A stretch of DNA of 64,000 nt from an uncultured Eubacteriales bacterium (lineage in GTDB: Bacteria; Bacillota; Clostridia; Oscillospirales; Acutalibacteraceae): assembly GCA_900316615.1 (NCBI GenBank), contig ONDU01000001.1:1-64000 (forward strand). Reading direction: 5' to 3'. Positions 1 through 9,144 of this stretch are shown piece by piece; position 1 is the stretch's first letter; every line of letters begins with the position of its first letter. The notes below the pieces were generated by a model, which was not told the origin of the DNA, did no database searches, and saw nothing but the letters and a program-made list of their open reading frames with translations. The translations under genes were made by a program, and so were the position numbers.

Positions 1-2994
1 AAGCCTTACGTTTTCTATGACGGCCCGCCTACAGCCAACGGAAAGCCGCATATAGGTCATGTTCTGACAAGAGTAATCAAGGATATGATACCTCGTTATA
101 AAACAATGAAGGGATATATGGTACCTAGAAAGGCAGGCTGGGATACGCACGGACTTCCTGTAGAGCTTGAGGTAGAAAAGCTTTTGGGACTTGAGGGCAA
201 GGAACAGATTGAAGAATACGGTCTTGAGCCTTTCATAAAAAAGTGCAAGGAATCTGTATGGAAGTATAAGGGTATGTGGGAGGATTTCTCGGATACCGTA
301 GGTTTCTGGGCAGATATGGAAAATCCCTATGTAACTTATGACAACAATTTTATAGAGTCCGAATGGTGGGCATTGAAGAAGATATTTGACAAGGGGCTTT
401 TGTACAAGGGCTTCAAGATAGTTCCTTACTGTCCGAGATGCGGAACACCGCTTTCCTCACACGAGGTTGCACAGGGCTATAAGGACGTAAAGGAACGTTC
501 GGCTATAGCAAGGTTCAAGGTAAAGAACGAGGACGCATATATACTTGCGTGGACAACTACACCTTGGACGCTTCCCTCAAATGTGGCACTTTGCGTAAAT
601 CCCGATGAAGAGTATGTGAAGATAAAAACTGAAAATTATGTGTATTATCTTGCAAAGGCTCTTGTAGAAAGTGTAATAGAGGAAGAGTATGAGGTTCTGG
701 AAACATACAAGGGCAAGGATTTGGAATATAAGGAATATGAGCCTTTGTTTGATTTTGTATCACCTAAGCAGAAGTGCTGGTATGTTGTATGCGACAGCTA
801 TGTAACGCTTACAGACGGTACGGGAGTAGTACACATAGCACCTGCATTCGGTGAGGACGATGCCAACGTAGGAAGAAAGTATGCTCTGCCTCTGGTACAG
901 CTTGTTGATTCAAAGGGTCAGATGACAAAGGAAACGCTTTGGGAGGGAATGTTCTGTAAGGACGCTGATAAGGAGATACTTAAAAACCTTGATGAAAGAG
1001 GACTGCTGTTTTCAGCACCTAAGTATGAGCATTCATATCCCCACTGCTGGAGATGTGATACACCGCTTATTTACTACGCAAGAGATTCATGGTTTATAAA
1101 AATGACAGATGTCAAGGAAAATCTCATAGCAAATAACAATACTGTAAACTGGATACCCGATTCAATAGGAAAAGGAAGATTTGGCGACTGGCTTAACAAT
1201 GTTCAGGACTGGGGTATTTCAAGAAACAGATACTGGGGAACTCCGCTTAATATATGGGAGTGTGAATGTGGTCACCGTCACGCAATAGGAAGTATAGAGG
1301 AGCTTAAAGCAATGTCATCCAACTGTCCCGATGACATTGAGCTTCACAGACCTTATATTGACAGCGTAACTATAGAGTGTCCCCATTGCCACGAGGAAAT
1401 GCACAGAGTTCCCGAGGTTATAGACTGCTGGTTTGATTCAGGCTCAATGCCGTTTGCACAGCATCACTATCCTTTCGAGAATAAGGAGCTGTTCGAGTCA
1501 CAGTTCCCTGCTGATTTTATTTCAGAAGCGGTTGACCAGACAAGAGGCTGGTTCTATTCTCTGCTTGCAATATCCACATTGATTTTTGACAAGTCACCGT
1601 ATAAGAATGTAATAGTACTCGGACTTGTTCAGGACGAGAACGGTCAGAAGATGTCAAAGTCTAAAGGAAATGCTGTTGACCCGTTTGATGCACTGCAAAC
1701 ATATGGTGCAGACGCTATAAGATGGTATTTCTACACAAATTCATCACCTTGGCTGCCTAAGAGATTTTACGGTAAGGCTGTAACAGAGGGACAGCGTAAG
1801 TTTATGGGTACTCTCTGGAATACGTATGCATTCTTTGTTCTGTATGCTAATATAGATAATTTTGACGCTTCAAAATATACGCTTGACAAGGAAAGCATAA
1901 CCGTAATGGATAAATGGCTGTTGTCACGTCTTAATTCTACTGTAAAGGCTGTTGACGATAATCTCGCAGACTATAAAATTCCCGAAGCTGCAAAGGTTTT
2001 GCAGAATTTCGTTGACGATATGAGCAACTGGTATGTAAGAAGATGCCGTGAGAGATTTTGGGTTCAGGATATGACTCAGGATAAGATTAACGCATATATG
2101 ACGCTTTACACGGCTCTTGTTACGATAGCTAAGGCAGCAGCACCTATGATACCTTTTATGGCTGAGGAAATTTACCGCAATCTTGTATGCTCAGTAGATT
2201 CAAATGCTCCCGAAAGTGTACATCTCTGCACATTCCCTGAGGTGGACAGCTCAGTAATAGATACAGAGCTTGAAAGCAATATGGACGAGGTTCTTAAAAT
2301 AGTTGTTCTCGGACGTGCCGCAAGAAACGGTTCATCAATGAAAAACCGTCAGCCGCTGTCAAAAATGTATGTAAAGGCTGAAAAGGTTCTTGATAAATTC
2401 TATGTTGAAATTATACGTGATGAGCTTAACATAAAGCAGGTTGAGTTTACTCAGGACGTTTCGGGATTTGTATCCTACAGCTTCAAGCCTCAGCTCAAGA
2501 CGCTTGGCCCTAAGTACGGAAAGCTTCTCGGCGAAATCAGAAATCAGCTTTCATCTATAGATGGTGCAAAGGCTAACGCAGAGCTTAAATCTAAAGGAGA
2601 GCTTACGCTTAATCTGTCGGTAGGAGAAGTAAAGCTTTCGGAAGAAGATTTGCTGATAGACGTTAAGCAGATGGAGGGTCTGTATACCGTAAATGATAAC
2701 AATGTTACGGTAGTTCTTGATACAACGCTTACACCTGAGCTTATAGAAGAAGGATTTGTAAGGGAAATTATAAGCAAGATACAGACTATGCGTAAGGACG
2801 CAGGCTTTGAGGTAATGGATCATATTCTTATAGGCGTATCGGGAAATGAAAAGATTTCAAAGCTTATAAACGACAATAAGGACAGTATTTTCGGAGATGT
2901 TCTTGCAGACGGTGTTTCAGACAGCCTTGACGGCTTTGAAAAGGATTGGAATATAAACGGCGAAAAGGTAGTTTTGTCGGTTAAAAAGGTTTGA
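1..2994 (+). CDS. ileS: Isoleucyl-tRNA synthetase, 5'-truncated by the window edge
   Basis: Charges tRNA-Ile with isoleucine in the cytoplasm. The frame is open from base 1, so the gene starts upstream. The class I HIGH signature is read at about 49-60 (PHIGHVL) and KMSKS at 1648-1662. Between them is the large CP1 editing insertion, including the WTTTPWTLPSN segment. Cys pairs (CPRCG, CWRCD, CECGH, CPHCH) suggest metal-binding knuckles. The C-terminal part carries a LGPKYGKL segment of the kind I associate with the second, eukaryote-like bacterial IleRS class. The stop is TGA 2992-2994 and a terminator follows at once. The enzyme identity is certain; the subclass is inferred from motif recall. 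Confidence 0.96.
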   Translation, partial: KPYVFYDGPPTANGKPHIGHVLTRVIKDMIPRYKTMKGYMVPRKAGWDTHGLPVELEVEKLLGLEGKEQIEEYGLEPFIKKCKESVWKYKGMWEDFSDTVGFWADMENPYVTYDNNFIESEWWALKKIFDKGLLYKGFKIVPYCPRCGTPLSSHEVAQGYKDVKERSAIARFKVKNEDAYILAWTTTPWTLPSNVALCVNPDEEYVKIKTENYVYYLAKALVESVIEEEYEVLETYKGKDLEYKEYEPLFDFVSPKQKCWYVVCDSYVTLTDGTGVVHIAPAFGEDDANVGRKYALPLVQLVDSKGQMTKETLWEGMFCKDADKEILKNLDERGLLFSAPKYEHSYPHCWRCDTPLIYYARDSWFIKMTDVKENLIANNNTVNWIPDSIGKGRFGDWLNNVQDWGISRNRYWGTPLNIWECECGHRHAIGSIEELKAMSSNCPDDIELHRPYIDSVTIECPHCHEEMHRVPEVIDCWFDSGSMPFAQHHYPFENKELFESQFPADFISEAVDQTRGWFYSLLAISTLIFDKSPYKNVIVLGLVQDENGQKMSKSKGNAVDPFDALQTYGADAIRWYFYTNSSPWLPKRFYGKAVTEGQRKFMGTLWNTYAFFVLYANIDNFDASKYTLDKESITVMDKWLLSRLNSTVKAVDDNLADYKIPEAAKVLQNFVDDMSNWYVRRCRERFWVQDMTQDKINAYMTLYTALVTIAKAAAPMIPFMAEEIYRNLVCSVDSNAPESVHLCTFPEVDSSVIDTELESNMDEVLKIVVLGRAARNGSSMKNRQPLSKMYVKAEKVLDKFYVEIIRDELNIKQVEFTQDVSGFVSYSFKPQLKTLGPKYGKLLGEIRNQLSSIDGAKANAELKSKGELTLNLSVGEVKLSEEDLLIDVKQMEGLYTVNDNNVTVVLDTTLTPELIEEGFVREIISKIQTMRKDAGFEVMDHILIGVSGNEKISKLINDNKDSIFGDVLADGVSDSLDGFEKDWNINGEKVVLSVKKV

Positions 2995-3005
2995 TACACA
3001 TACAA

Positions 3006-3050
3006 CAGGGTGATGTCTTTGAATAAAGCGTCACTCTGCTTTTGTTTTTT
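3006..3050 (+). terminator. Intrinsic terminator of ileS
   Basis: CAGGGTGA (3006-3013) pairs with TCACTCTG (3031-3038) with one G-T pair. A second short CTTT/AAAG pairing lies inside. A T-rich tract to about 3050 follows. It lies 11 bases after the ileS stop. Confidence 0.7.
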
Positions 3051-3074
3051 CAGATATTCGGCTACGCTCAGACG

Positions 3075-3168
3075 GCGATTGCAGCCGTCAAAAGCGTTCG
3101 CTTTTGACAAATTGAAAGGAGTACCTTTCAATTTTCCCGTGGATTAATCCACGGGAGGCTGCAATCGC
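3075..3168. repeat. Family A four-way-junction element, copy A1 (inverted orientation)
   Basis: The 94 bp are fully consumed by pairing. A 12-bp closing stem GCGATTGCAGCC / GGCTGCAATCGC (3075-3086 with 3157-3168) encloses three hairpins: 3087-3108 (GTCAAAAGCG arm), 3109-3134 (AAATTGAAAGG arm) and 3135-3156 (TCCCGTGGATT arm). No bases are left between arms. It lies 81 bp after ileS and before ychF. The flank CGCTCAGACG next to the closing stem is shared, inverted, with copy A2. It is not a normal terminator because no T tract follows. Function unknown. Confidence 0.9.
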
Positions 3169-3210
3169 ACTGTGCTGACGCAGGCTGACAAAAAAACAAT
3201 GCGATTTTGG

Positions 3211-3239
3211 TTGATATAATCACAATAATTTGATATAAT
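3211..3239 (+). promoter_or_regulatory. Probable promoter of ychF
   Basis: TTGATA (3211-3216), a 17-base spacer, then TATAAT (3234-3239). It lies about 40 bp upstream of the ychF start and downstream of element A1. Confidence 0.65.
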
Positions 3240-3280
3240 AGCTAACCGTAAATTACAATAAAGGAAAGGTTTTGATATAT

Positions 3281-4375
3281 ATGAAGCTTGGAATGGTAGG
3301 ACTTCCAAATGTTGGAAAAAGTACCCTGTTCAATGCAATAACCAATGCAGGGGCACAATCCGCAAACTACCCGTTCTGCACGATAGAGCCGAACGTGGGA
3401 GTTGTTTCCGTACCTGACAAAAGACTTGATAAGCTTGCAGAGATGTACGAGCCTGAGAAGTTTACACCTGCTACAATAGAGTTTGTGGATATAGCAGGAC
3501 TTGTAAAGGGAGCTTCAAAGGGTGAGGGCTTGGGAAACAAGTTTCTTTCAAATATACGTGAGGTAGATGCGGTAGTACACGTTGTACGCTGCTTTGAAAA
3601 TGATGATATAATACATGTAGATGGTTCTGTAAATCCTGCAAGGGATATAGAAACAATAAATTTAGAGCTTGTTCTGTCTGATTTGGAAATTATCGAAAGA
3701 AGAATAGACAAGACAAAGAAAATGATTAAGGCTGATAAAAAGTATGCTGCGGAGCTTGAATTTTTTGAGAGAGTAAAAGCAGCACTTGAAGAGGGAAAAT
3801 CGGCAAGGAGCGTTGACTGTACGGAAGAAGAAAAAGAACTGCTCGGAACGGTATCTCTTTTGACGAACAAGCCTATAATATATGCCGCAAATGTGAGTGA
3901 TACGGATTTTTCGGACGGAATAGAAAACAATGAGTATTATAAGCAGGTAAAGGCTGTAGCTGACAGTGAGCATGCTGCTGTTCTTCCTATCTGTGCGGAG
4001 CTTGAAGAACAGCTTGTTGATATGGACAAAGAAGAAAGGGATATGTTCCTCAACGATATAGGACTTACGCAGTCGGGACTGGACAGGCTTATAACAGCTT
4101 GTTACGATTTGCTCGGTCTTATATCCTACCTTACGGCAGGAAAACCCGAGGTAAGGGCATGGACAATCAAAAAGGGAACAAAAGCTCCGCAGGCGGCAGG
4201 AAAAATCCATACAGACTTTGAGCGTGGATTTATAAGAGCTGAAGTCATATCATTTGATGACCTTATGGCTTGCGGTTCTATGGCTGCGGCTAAGGAAAAG
4301 GGTCTTGTAAGAAGTGAGGGCAAGGATTACATTATGAAGGACGGAGATATTGTTCTTTTCAGATTTAATGTTTAA
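3281..4375 (+). CDS. ychF: Redox-regulated ATPase/GTPase YchF (Obg-like, OLA1 family)
   Basis: Ribosome-associated P-loop NTPase of the Obg family, cytoplasmic, 364 residues, the usual family length. The N-terminus has the G1 motif GLPNVGKST, then NYPFCTIEPNVG (switch I) and DIAGLVKGASKGEGLGN (G3 region). A coiled-coil insertion rich in Lys/Glu (about residues 125-175) and a C-terminal TGS domain follow. I chose ATG 3281 (MKLGMVG, the canonical N-terminus) over an in-frame TTG at 3272; AGGAAAGG at 3262-3269 serves as ribosome binding site. It has its own promoter, and asnB follows after 44 bp, so co-transcription is likely. Confidence 0.95.
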   Translation: MKLGMVGLPNVGKSTLFNAITNAGAQSANYPFCTIEPNVGVVSVPDKRLDKLAEMYEPEKFTPATIEFVDIAGLVKGASKGEGLGNKFLSNIREVDAVVHVVRCFENDDIIHVDGSVNPARDIETINLELVLSDLEIIERRIDKTKKMIKADKKYAAELEFFERVKAALEEGKSARSVDCTEEEKELLGTVSLLTNKPIIYAANVSDTDFSDGIENNEYYKQVKAVADSEHAAVLPICAELEEQLVDMDKEERDMFLNDIGLTQSGLDRLITACYDLLGLISYLTAGKPEVRAWTIKKGTKAPQAAGKIHTDFERGFIRAEVISFDDLMACGSMAAAKEKGLVRSEGKDYIMKDGDIVLFRFNV

Positions 4376-4419
4376 GAGTTCTCATAACTATGTGTGAATA
4401 ATAAAGGAGTAATGTGAAA

Positions 4420-6279
4420 ATGTGTGGTATATGTGGTTTTACGGGAGAGGTTATAAACCGTGATGACGTTATAGAAAGAATGGCAAAGGTTATAACTCAC
4501 AGAGGGCCTGACAGCAGCGGCTTCTATAAAGAACCTGACAGTAGAATTACTATGGGATTTCGCCGCCTGAGTATAATAGACCTCGATTCAGGACATCAGC
4601 CGATATACAATGAGGACAGAACAATGGTTCTGACTTTTAACGGAGAGATATACAACTACAGGGATTTGCGTAAGGAGCTTATTTCATTGGGACATAAGTT
4701 CTATACGGAATCGGATTCCGAGGTACTGATACACGGATTTGAGCAGTGGCAGGAAAAGCTTCTTGACAGGCTCAGAGGAATGTTCGGCTTTGCAATTTAC
4801 AATACCAAAGATAATTCACTTTTTATAGCACGAGATTTTTTCGGAATAAAGCCTATGCACTATGCAAAGGTCGGAAATAACTTTGTTTACGGTTCTGAGA
4901 TAAAGAGCATACTTGAATTTCCGAATTTTGAGAAAAAATTCAATTACAGAACGCTTGACAATTACCTGTCCTTCCAGTATGCTGTACCGCCTGAAACGTT
5001 CTTTGAGGGTGTGTACTGTCTGCTTCCGGGACATTATCTGTGGTATAAGGACGGCGAAATAACAACTACACGATATTGGGAGGCAAGGTTCGAGCCTGAC
5101 GAAAATCTTACCGAAGAAGAAGCTATAAACGAAATTGAAAAGGTGTTTGAAAATTCGGTAAATGCACATAAAATAAGTGATGTTGAAGTCGGCTGTTTTC
5201 TTTCAAGCGGAGTTGATTCCAGTTATGTTTCAACATATTTTGCAGACCAGAAAACTTTTACAGTAGGCTTTGATTTCGGTGAAAAATATAATGAAATAAG
5301 CTGGGCAAAGCGTCTTTCCGAAAAAATAGGCGTTGACCATCACTTTAAGCTGATAAAATCGGAAGAATTCTGGGGAAATATAAAAAAGGTTCAGTACCAT
5401 ATGGATCAGCCGCTTGCAGACCCGTCATGTATAGCGTTGTATTTTGTTTCAAAGCTTGCCAGTGAATATGTAAAGGTTGTGCTTTCGGGAGAGGGTGCGG
5501 ACGAGCTTTTCGGAGGATATACCTGCTACAATGACCCGAGGGTATTCAGGCTTTATCAGAAAATCGTGCCTTACGATCTGAGAAAGGGCATATGCAGACT
5601 TATGAAAAAGCTTCCTGACATAAAGGGCAGAGATTATCTTATAAGAGCAACTCACCCCTTGGAGGACAGATTTATCGGAAATGCGTTTATGTATGACGAG
5701 GAGGAAAAGAAGAAGATACTTAAAGACCCCTCAATAGCTTCAAGACCGCAGGAAAAATGTAAGCCTTACTATGACAGAGTGCCTGATTATGACGATGTAA
5801 CAAAAATGCAGTACCTGGACATAAATATGTGGATGGTCGGAGATATTCTGCTCAAGGCGGACAGAATGAGTATGGCAAATTCTCTTGAGCTGAGAGTTCC
5901 TTTTCTTGATAAAGAAGTTTTTAAGGTAGCTTCAAAGCTGCCCTCCGAATTAAGGGTAAACAAGCATAATACAAAGTATGCTATGCGTAAGGCTGCTTTA
6001 AGACATCTTCCCATAGAAACAGCGGAAAAGAAAAAGCTTGGTTTTCCCGTTCCCACAAGGGTATGGCTCAGAGATGAACGATATTACAATGTGGTCAAAG
6101 ATATGTTCAGTTCCGAAACAGCAAGGAAATTTTTCAATTCTGAGGTTCTTATTGAATTTCTCGATGAGCATTTCAGCGGAAAAGAGGATAACAGCCGTAA
6201 GGTGTGGACAATATACATCTTTCTTGTATGGTATGAGATTTATTTTGAGGGCAAGTACAATCCCGAAGAAGGAAAGTAA
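4420..6279 (+). CDS. asnB: Asparagine synthetase, glutamine-hydrolysing
   Basis: Makes Asn from Asp, Gln and ATP. The start is fixed at ATG 4420 because Cys2 (MCGICG) must become the N-terminal nucleophile of the Ntn glutaminase; an in-frame GTG at 4414 would bury it. AAAGGAG lies at 4404-4410. The glutaminase domain (about residues 1-190) has RGPDSSG and GEIYNYRDLR. The synthetase domain has the PP-loop LSSGVDSS (about residue 260), then SGEGADELFGGY and LRVPFLDK. Its 619 residues match full-length bacterial AsnB. Element A2 begins 39 bp after the stop in place of a recognisable terminator. Confidence 0.96.
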   Translation: MCGICGFTGEVINRDDVIERMAKVITHRGPDSSGFYKEPDSRITMGFRRLSIIDLDSGHQPIYNEDRTMVLTFNGEIYNYRDLRKELISLGHKFYTESDSEVLIHGFEQWQEKLLDRLRGMFGFAIYNTKDNSLFIARDFFGIKPMHYAKVGNNFVYGSEIKSILEFPNFEKKFNYRTLDNYLSFQYAVPPETFFEGVYCLLPGHYLWYKDGEITTTRYWEARFEPDENLTEEEAINEIEKVFENSVNAHKISDVEVGCFLSSGVDSSYVSTYFADQKTFTVGFDFGEKYNEISWAKRLSEKIGVDHHFKLIKSEEFWGNIKKVQYHMDQPLADPSCIALYFVSKLASEYVKVVLSGEGADELFGGYTCYNDPRVFRLYQKIVPYDLRKGICRLMKKLPDIKGRDYLIRATHPLEDRFIGNAFMYDEEEKKKILKDPSIASRPQEKCKPYYDRVPDYDDVTKMQYLDINMWMVGDILLKADRMSMANSLELRVPFLDKEVFKVASKLPSELRVNKHNTKYAMRKAALRHLPIETAEKKKLGFPVPTRVWLRDERYYNVVKDMFSSETARKFFNSEVLIEFLDEHFSGKEDNSRKVWTIYIFLVWYEIYFEGKYNPEEGK

Positions 6280-6317
6280 GCTTATACTGTTAAACGCAGC
6301 AGGTGCGTTTCCGTGGT

Positions 6318-6411
6318 GCGATTGCAGACCACTATCGGAAAATTCCGATAGTGCATCAAGGCGAAGCCTTGATGGTGTAAAAAGACGAAGTCTTTTTACG
6401 TCTGCAATCGC
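6318..6411. repeat. Family A four-way-junction element, copy A2
   Basis: Closing stem GCGATTGCAGAC / GTCTGCAATCGC (6318-6329 with 6400-6411, 12 perfect pairs). Arms: 6330-6353 (CACTATCGGA stem), 6354-6374 (CATCAAGGC, GAA loop) and 6377-6399 (GTAAAAAGAC, GAA loop). Only GT at 6375-6376 is unpaired. Arms 1 and 2 differ completely from those of other copies yet are perfectly self-complementary. The 3' flank CGTCTGAGC is the inverse of the A1 flank. Confidence 0.9.
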
Positions 6412-6526
6412 CGTCTGAGCATGGTCACAGGGTATTTGTTGGAGCATAGTTTTTTACTGTTTATTGTAGTTTTTAACAGTCTGTTAATAGAATTATTGTG
6501 AGTTGGTACAAAAGTTAAAAAATATA

Positions 6527-6555
6527 TTGAATTATTTAAATGTGCGTATTATAAT
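6527..6555 (+). promoter_or_regulatory. Probable promoter of the first surface-protein gene
   Basis: TTGAAT (6527-6532), a 17-base spacer and TATAAT (6550-6555). The leader to the start codon at 6603 is about 40 bases and ends in AGGGAGG. The remainder of 6412-6602 is AT-rich with nothing else recognised. Confidence 0.65.
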
Positions 6556-6602
6556 GGATACGGTTTTATAATAGCATATATTATATAGGGAGGAAGTTCA
6601 TA

Positions 6603-7562
6603 ATGAAAAAATTAACAAGTGTTGTTCTTGCAGGTATGCTCGTGACAGCAGGCTGTGCAGGTGCTTTGAGCGTGTCTGCTGATGACAGTCAGAAGGCAAC
6701 CATCAAAGTAGTTGATTCATCAGCACCGTCAGAGGTTACAACCTATGATGCTTATGTCGGAGACAAGATAGAATGTGTTATCTCAGGATATTCACAGGAG
6801 GCTGTCACATCTGTACTGACATCTACGTATATCAACCAGGCTGATATACAGCAGACAGTTGAGTACAGCGACATAAACGTTCTTGGATATGCTGACGGCT
6901 ACTACGGAGAGGGTGAAGCAGCAGCTTACTACACTTCTGACTTCAACGGATATGCAGTAAGACCTGAGAGTGCAGACGAGTATGACAGAGATGTGTTTGG
7001 TTTCTGCTATATTCACGGACAAACATCAGGTGATTATGCAAGCGAGAACGGTCAGGTAATGGTTAAATTCGCAATGGAGGTTCTTGAGCCGGGCGAATGT
7101 GTCATATATACTGATTTGAAAGATGTTACTTATGACAATGCCGAGGGAGAAATTGAAAGCTCACTGGAAGCTCTTAAAACGAAAACGACTCTTACTGTAA
7201 TACCTTCTGAGGAGAGACCTACGGACGAACCCACGGAAGAACCTACAGATGAGCCGACACAGACTCCTACAGAAGAACCCACTGATATTCCCACAAGTGC
7301 AACACAGCAGATTCCTACGGAAACACCTACAAGTGCAACAACACCCACGCCCACACAGGCAGGTACAGTTGCTCCTACATCTGCACCTACATCCGCAAAC
7401 ACACCTTCAAACAACAACTCTTCAAATACCAACAGCGGTAATACATCATATTCCGCTGGCAAGGTTGCGACAGGTGAAAGTGCAGCAGCTGTAATATTTG
7501 CTCTTTGTGCAGCACTGGCAGCAGGCAGTGTACTGGCATTTGCAAGAAAAAGAGTAAAGTAA
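6603..7562 (+). CDS. Exported, C-terminally anchored surface protein with possible cohesin-like domain
   Basis: 319 residues. A signal peptide (KK, hydrophobic core, cut near SVSADD) is followed by a globular domain of about 170 residues. The domain's second half (VMVKFAMEVLEPGECVIYTD) resembles the late strands of cohesin or CBM-like beta-sandwiches; this is a weak resemblance, not a proven assignment. Then comes a 90-residue Pro/Thr/Glu linker (PTDEPTEEPTDE type) and an anchor made of KVATGES, a hydrophobic helix and RKRVK. The anchor resembles a sortase signal but has VATG instead of LPxTG. It is first of five tandem genes with similar anchors, has its own promoter and is followed by a strong terminator. 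Confidence 0.8.
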   Translation: MKKLTSVVLAGMLVTAGCAGALSVSADDSQKATIKVVDSSAPSEVTTYDAYVGDKIECVISGYSQEAVTSVLTSTYINQADIQQTVEYSDINVLGYADGYYGEGEAAAYYTSDFNGYAVRPESADEYDRDVFGFCYIHGQTSGDYASENGQVMVKFAMEVLEPGECVIYTDLKDVTYDNAEGEIESSLEALKTKTTLTVIPSEERPTDEPTEEPTDEPTQTPTEEPTDIPTSATQQIPTETPTSATTPTPTQAGTVAPTSAPTSANTPSNNNSSNTNSGNTSYSAGKVATGESAAAVIFALCAALAAGSVLAFARKRVK

Positions 7563-7580
7563 TTTTTTATCGGTTAATTT

Positions 7581-7611
7581 CGGCAGACCTTTGATTAAGG
7601 TCTGCCGTTTT
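7581..7611 (+). terminator. Intrinsic terminator
   Basis: CGGCAGACCTT / AAGGTCTGCCG, an 11-bp perfect stem with a TGATT loop, followed by TTTTA. It closes the 6603-7562 unit. Confidence 0.85.
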
Positions 7612-7815
7612 ACGCTTTTTAAATCTGCAAATTGGAATATAATACAAATTTGAAATGAGTTTTTACATAATATGAGCATTATGTTTGCTTTTGTTTTAAA
7701 AGGGCTGATTGCCTTATAATGGGATAAATTTTGTTTTTAATAAATAAATATTAATAATATTTTTGTCGTTAAGTTATAAAAATAACAAAAATGTTACTAA
7801 ATTGGGACTAGCATA

Positions 7816-7870
7816 TTGACTTTTAAAATGAAAAAGGTGTATAATGCAAATACTGAAGCCTAGACTTCGG
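7816..7870 (+). promoter_or_regulatory. Promoter and 5'-terminal mRNA stem-loop
   Basis: TTGACT (7816-7821), an 18-base spacer and TATAAT (7840-7845). The start is expected near 7852, and a hairpin CTGAAG / CTTCGG occupies 7853-7870, so the message would begin with a stem-loop. Similar GAAG/CTTC hairpins sit at the same place before two later genes of the cluster. The rest of 7612-7815 is AT-rich without recognised features. Confidence 0.65.
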
Positions 7871-7902
7871 AGATTATACTATTTTTAGGGAGGAAAAATC
7901 CA

Positions 7903-9075
7903 ATGAAAAAATTAACAAGCGTGCTGTTATCAGGTGTTATGGCAGCATCAATGTGTGCAACAGCTGCAATTTCAGCATCAGCTGAGGTTACAGAGCTTCC
8001 CGCAGACTGGGATCCTACGCAGTACAGCTACACAGTAGTAGGCGATGCAGGTCTTTTGGGCGACGCTGCTTGGCAGCCCGAAAACGATGACTTCAATATG
8101 TCATACGATGAGGCAGCAGGTGTTTGGTATCTTAACCTTAACGGTGTTGGCAATCAGGGTTCTACATTTAACTATGGTGCTCAGTACAAGGTAGTTGTAA
8201 GAAACTATGTTGAGGGTTCACCTTGGGAGTTCTCATTCAACGAGAACGGCGTTGCTTACGGTTATGATTCAAACTCAATCGTAGATTTCGGTGAGACAGC
8301 TGAAACAGCTGATGTTGTAACAATTCTGTTTGATGGTCAGAAGACAACAAGCCGTATCGACAACCCCTACACGGTTGCACCCGTTGAGCATACATACTTT
8401 GCAGTTGGTGATGCTAACCTCTTCGATCCCGCTTGGACACCCAACGATCCTAAGTTCCAGCTTACACAGGACGAGGAAGGCGGACTTTACAAGGTAACAA
8501 TTCCTGTAACAGAAGAGCAGTGGGATAACCCCTTCGAGTATAAAGTAGCTCAGGACGGCACATGGGATGTATCATATAACGACGAAGGCGAAGCTTTGGG
8601 CGATGGTACAAATGCTCTCGGTTTCATAGATGAGAACACAGCAGCAGTAGTTATCACATGGGATCCTCAAACACAGAAGGCTGGTTTCGAGTGCGTACCC
8701 GTTGCAGAGCCTGCAACAGATGCTCCTACAGCAGAGCCTACAGATGCTTCTACAGATGCTACAGAGGTAACTTCAGAGGTTTCAACATCAGATGCTACAG
8801 ATGACGCTACATCAGCAACAAACGCTACAACAGATGCTACAAGTGCTACAGGTGCTACAGGTGCTACAGGTGCTACAGGTGCTACAGGTGCTACAGGCTC
8901 AACAACAGCAGGCGGCACAACGAGCGGTACATCATCAAGCACAACAAGCGGCAGCGTTTCATCAGCTACAGGTAAGGTTGCTACAGGAGACAGCACATCA
9001 GTTGCTGTACTTCTCGGTATGCTCATGCTCGCAGGCGGTGCAGTAGTTGTTGCAAGAAAGAGAGTTACAAAGTAA
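7903..9075 (+). CDS. Anchored surface protein with two X25-like starch-binding modules
   Basis: 390 residues. The signal peptide ends near SASAEV. Two related beta-sandwich modules follow, about residues 37-145 and 160-265. Each has W-x-P near the start, a GVWYLNL or GLYKVTI strand, a YKV segment and a W..S(Y/F)N(E/D) end, the pattern of the X25 module of amylopullulanases that binds alpha-glucans. A Thr/Asp/Ala-rich linker with a collagen-like GAT repeat leads to the anchor KVATGDS, hydrophobic helix, RKRVTK. No catalytic domain is present, so a surface starch-binding role is inferred. It has its own promoter with 5' hairpin and its own terminator. Confidence 0.8.
   Translation: MKKLTSVLLSGVMAASMCATAAISASAEVTELPADWDPTQYSYTVVGDAGLLGDAAWQPENDDFNMSYDEAAGVWYLNLNGVGNQGSTFNYGAQYKVVVRNYVEGSPWEFSFNENGVAYGYDSNSIVDFGETAETADVVTILFDGQKTTSRIDNPYTVAPVEHTYFAVGDANLFDPAWTPNDPKFQLTQDEEGGLYKVTIPVTEEQWDNPFEYKVAQDGTWDVSYNDEGEALGDGTNALGFIDENTAAVVITWDPQTQKAGFECVPVAEPATDAPTAEPTDASTDATEVTSEVSTSDATDDATSATNATTDATSATGATGATGATGATGATGSTTAGGTTSGTSSSTTSGSVSSATGKVATGDSTSVAVLLGMLMLAGGAVVVARKRVTK
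8845..8898 (+). repeat. In-frame 9-bp tandem repeat (Gly-Ala-Thr)n
   Basis: Six direct copies of GCTACAGGT (the last ends in C) at 9-bp period inside the linker of the starch-binding protein. They encode a Gly-Ala-Thr collagen-like run. A perfect 9-bp repeat is prone to slippage that changes linker length without changing frame. Confidence 0.95.
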
Positions 9076-9109
9076 TTTCTTTTATAAATAAAATATAAAA
9101 TGTATTTTT

Positions 9110-9144
9110 CAGTCACTCACTCAAAAGGTGGGTGACTGTTTTTT
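9110..9144 (+). terminator. Intrinsic terminator
   Basis: CAGTCACTCAC (9110-9120) pairs with GTGGGTGACTG (9128-9138), one T-G pair, followed by six T. It ends the 7903-9075 unit. Confidence 0.85.

Noticed and set aside
6038..6418. Open frame of 126 codons running through the asnB end and element A2
   Set aside because: It overlaps asnB in another frame and continues through a non-coding structured repeat. It has no ribosome binding site of its own.
8667..9116. Minus-strand frames over the surface-protein linkers (149 and 110 codons)
   Set aside because: They are antisense shadows created by repetitive Thr/Ala or Pro/Thr codons, with no start signals.
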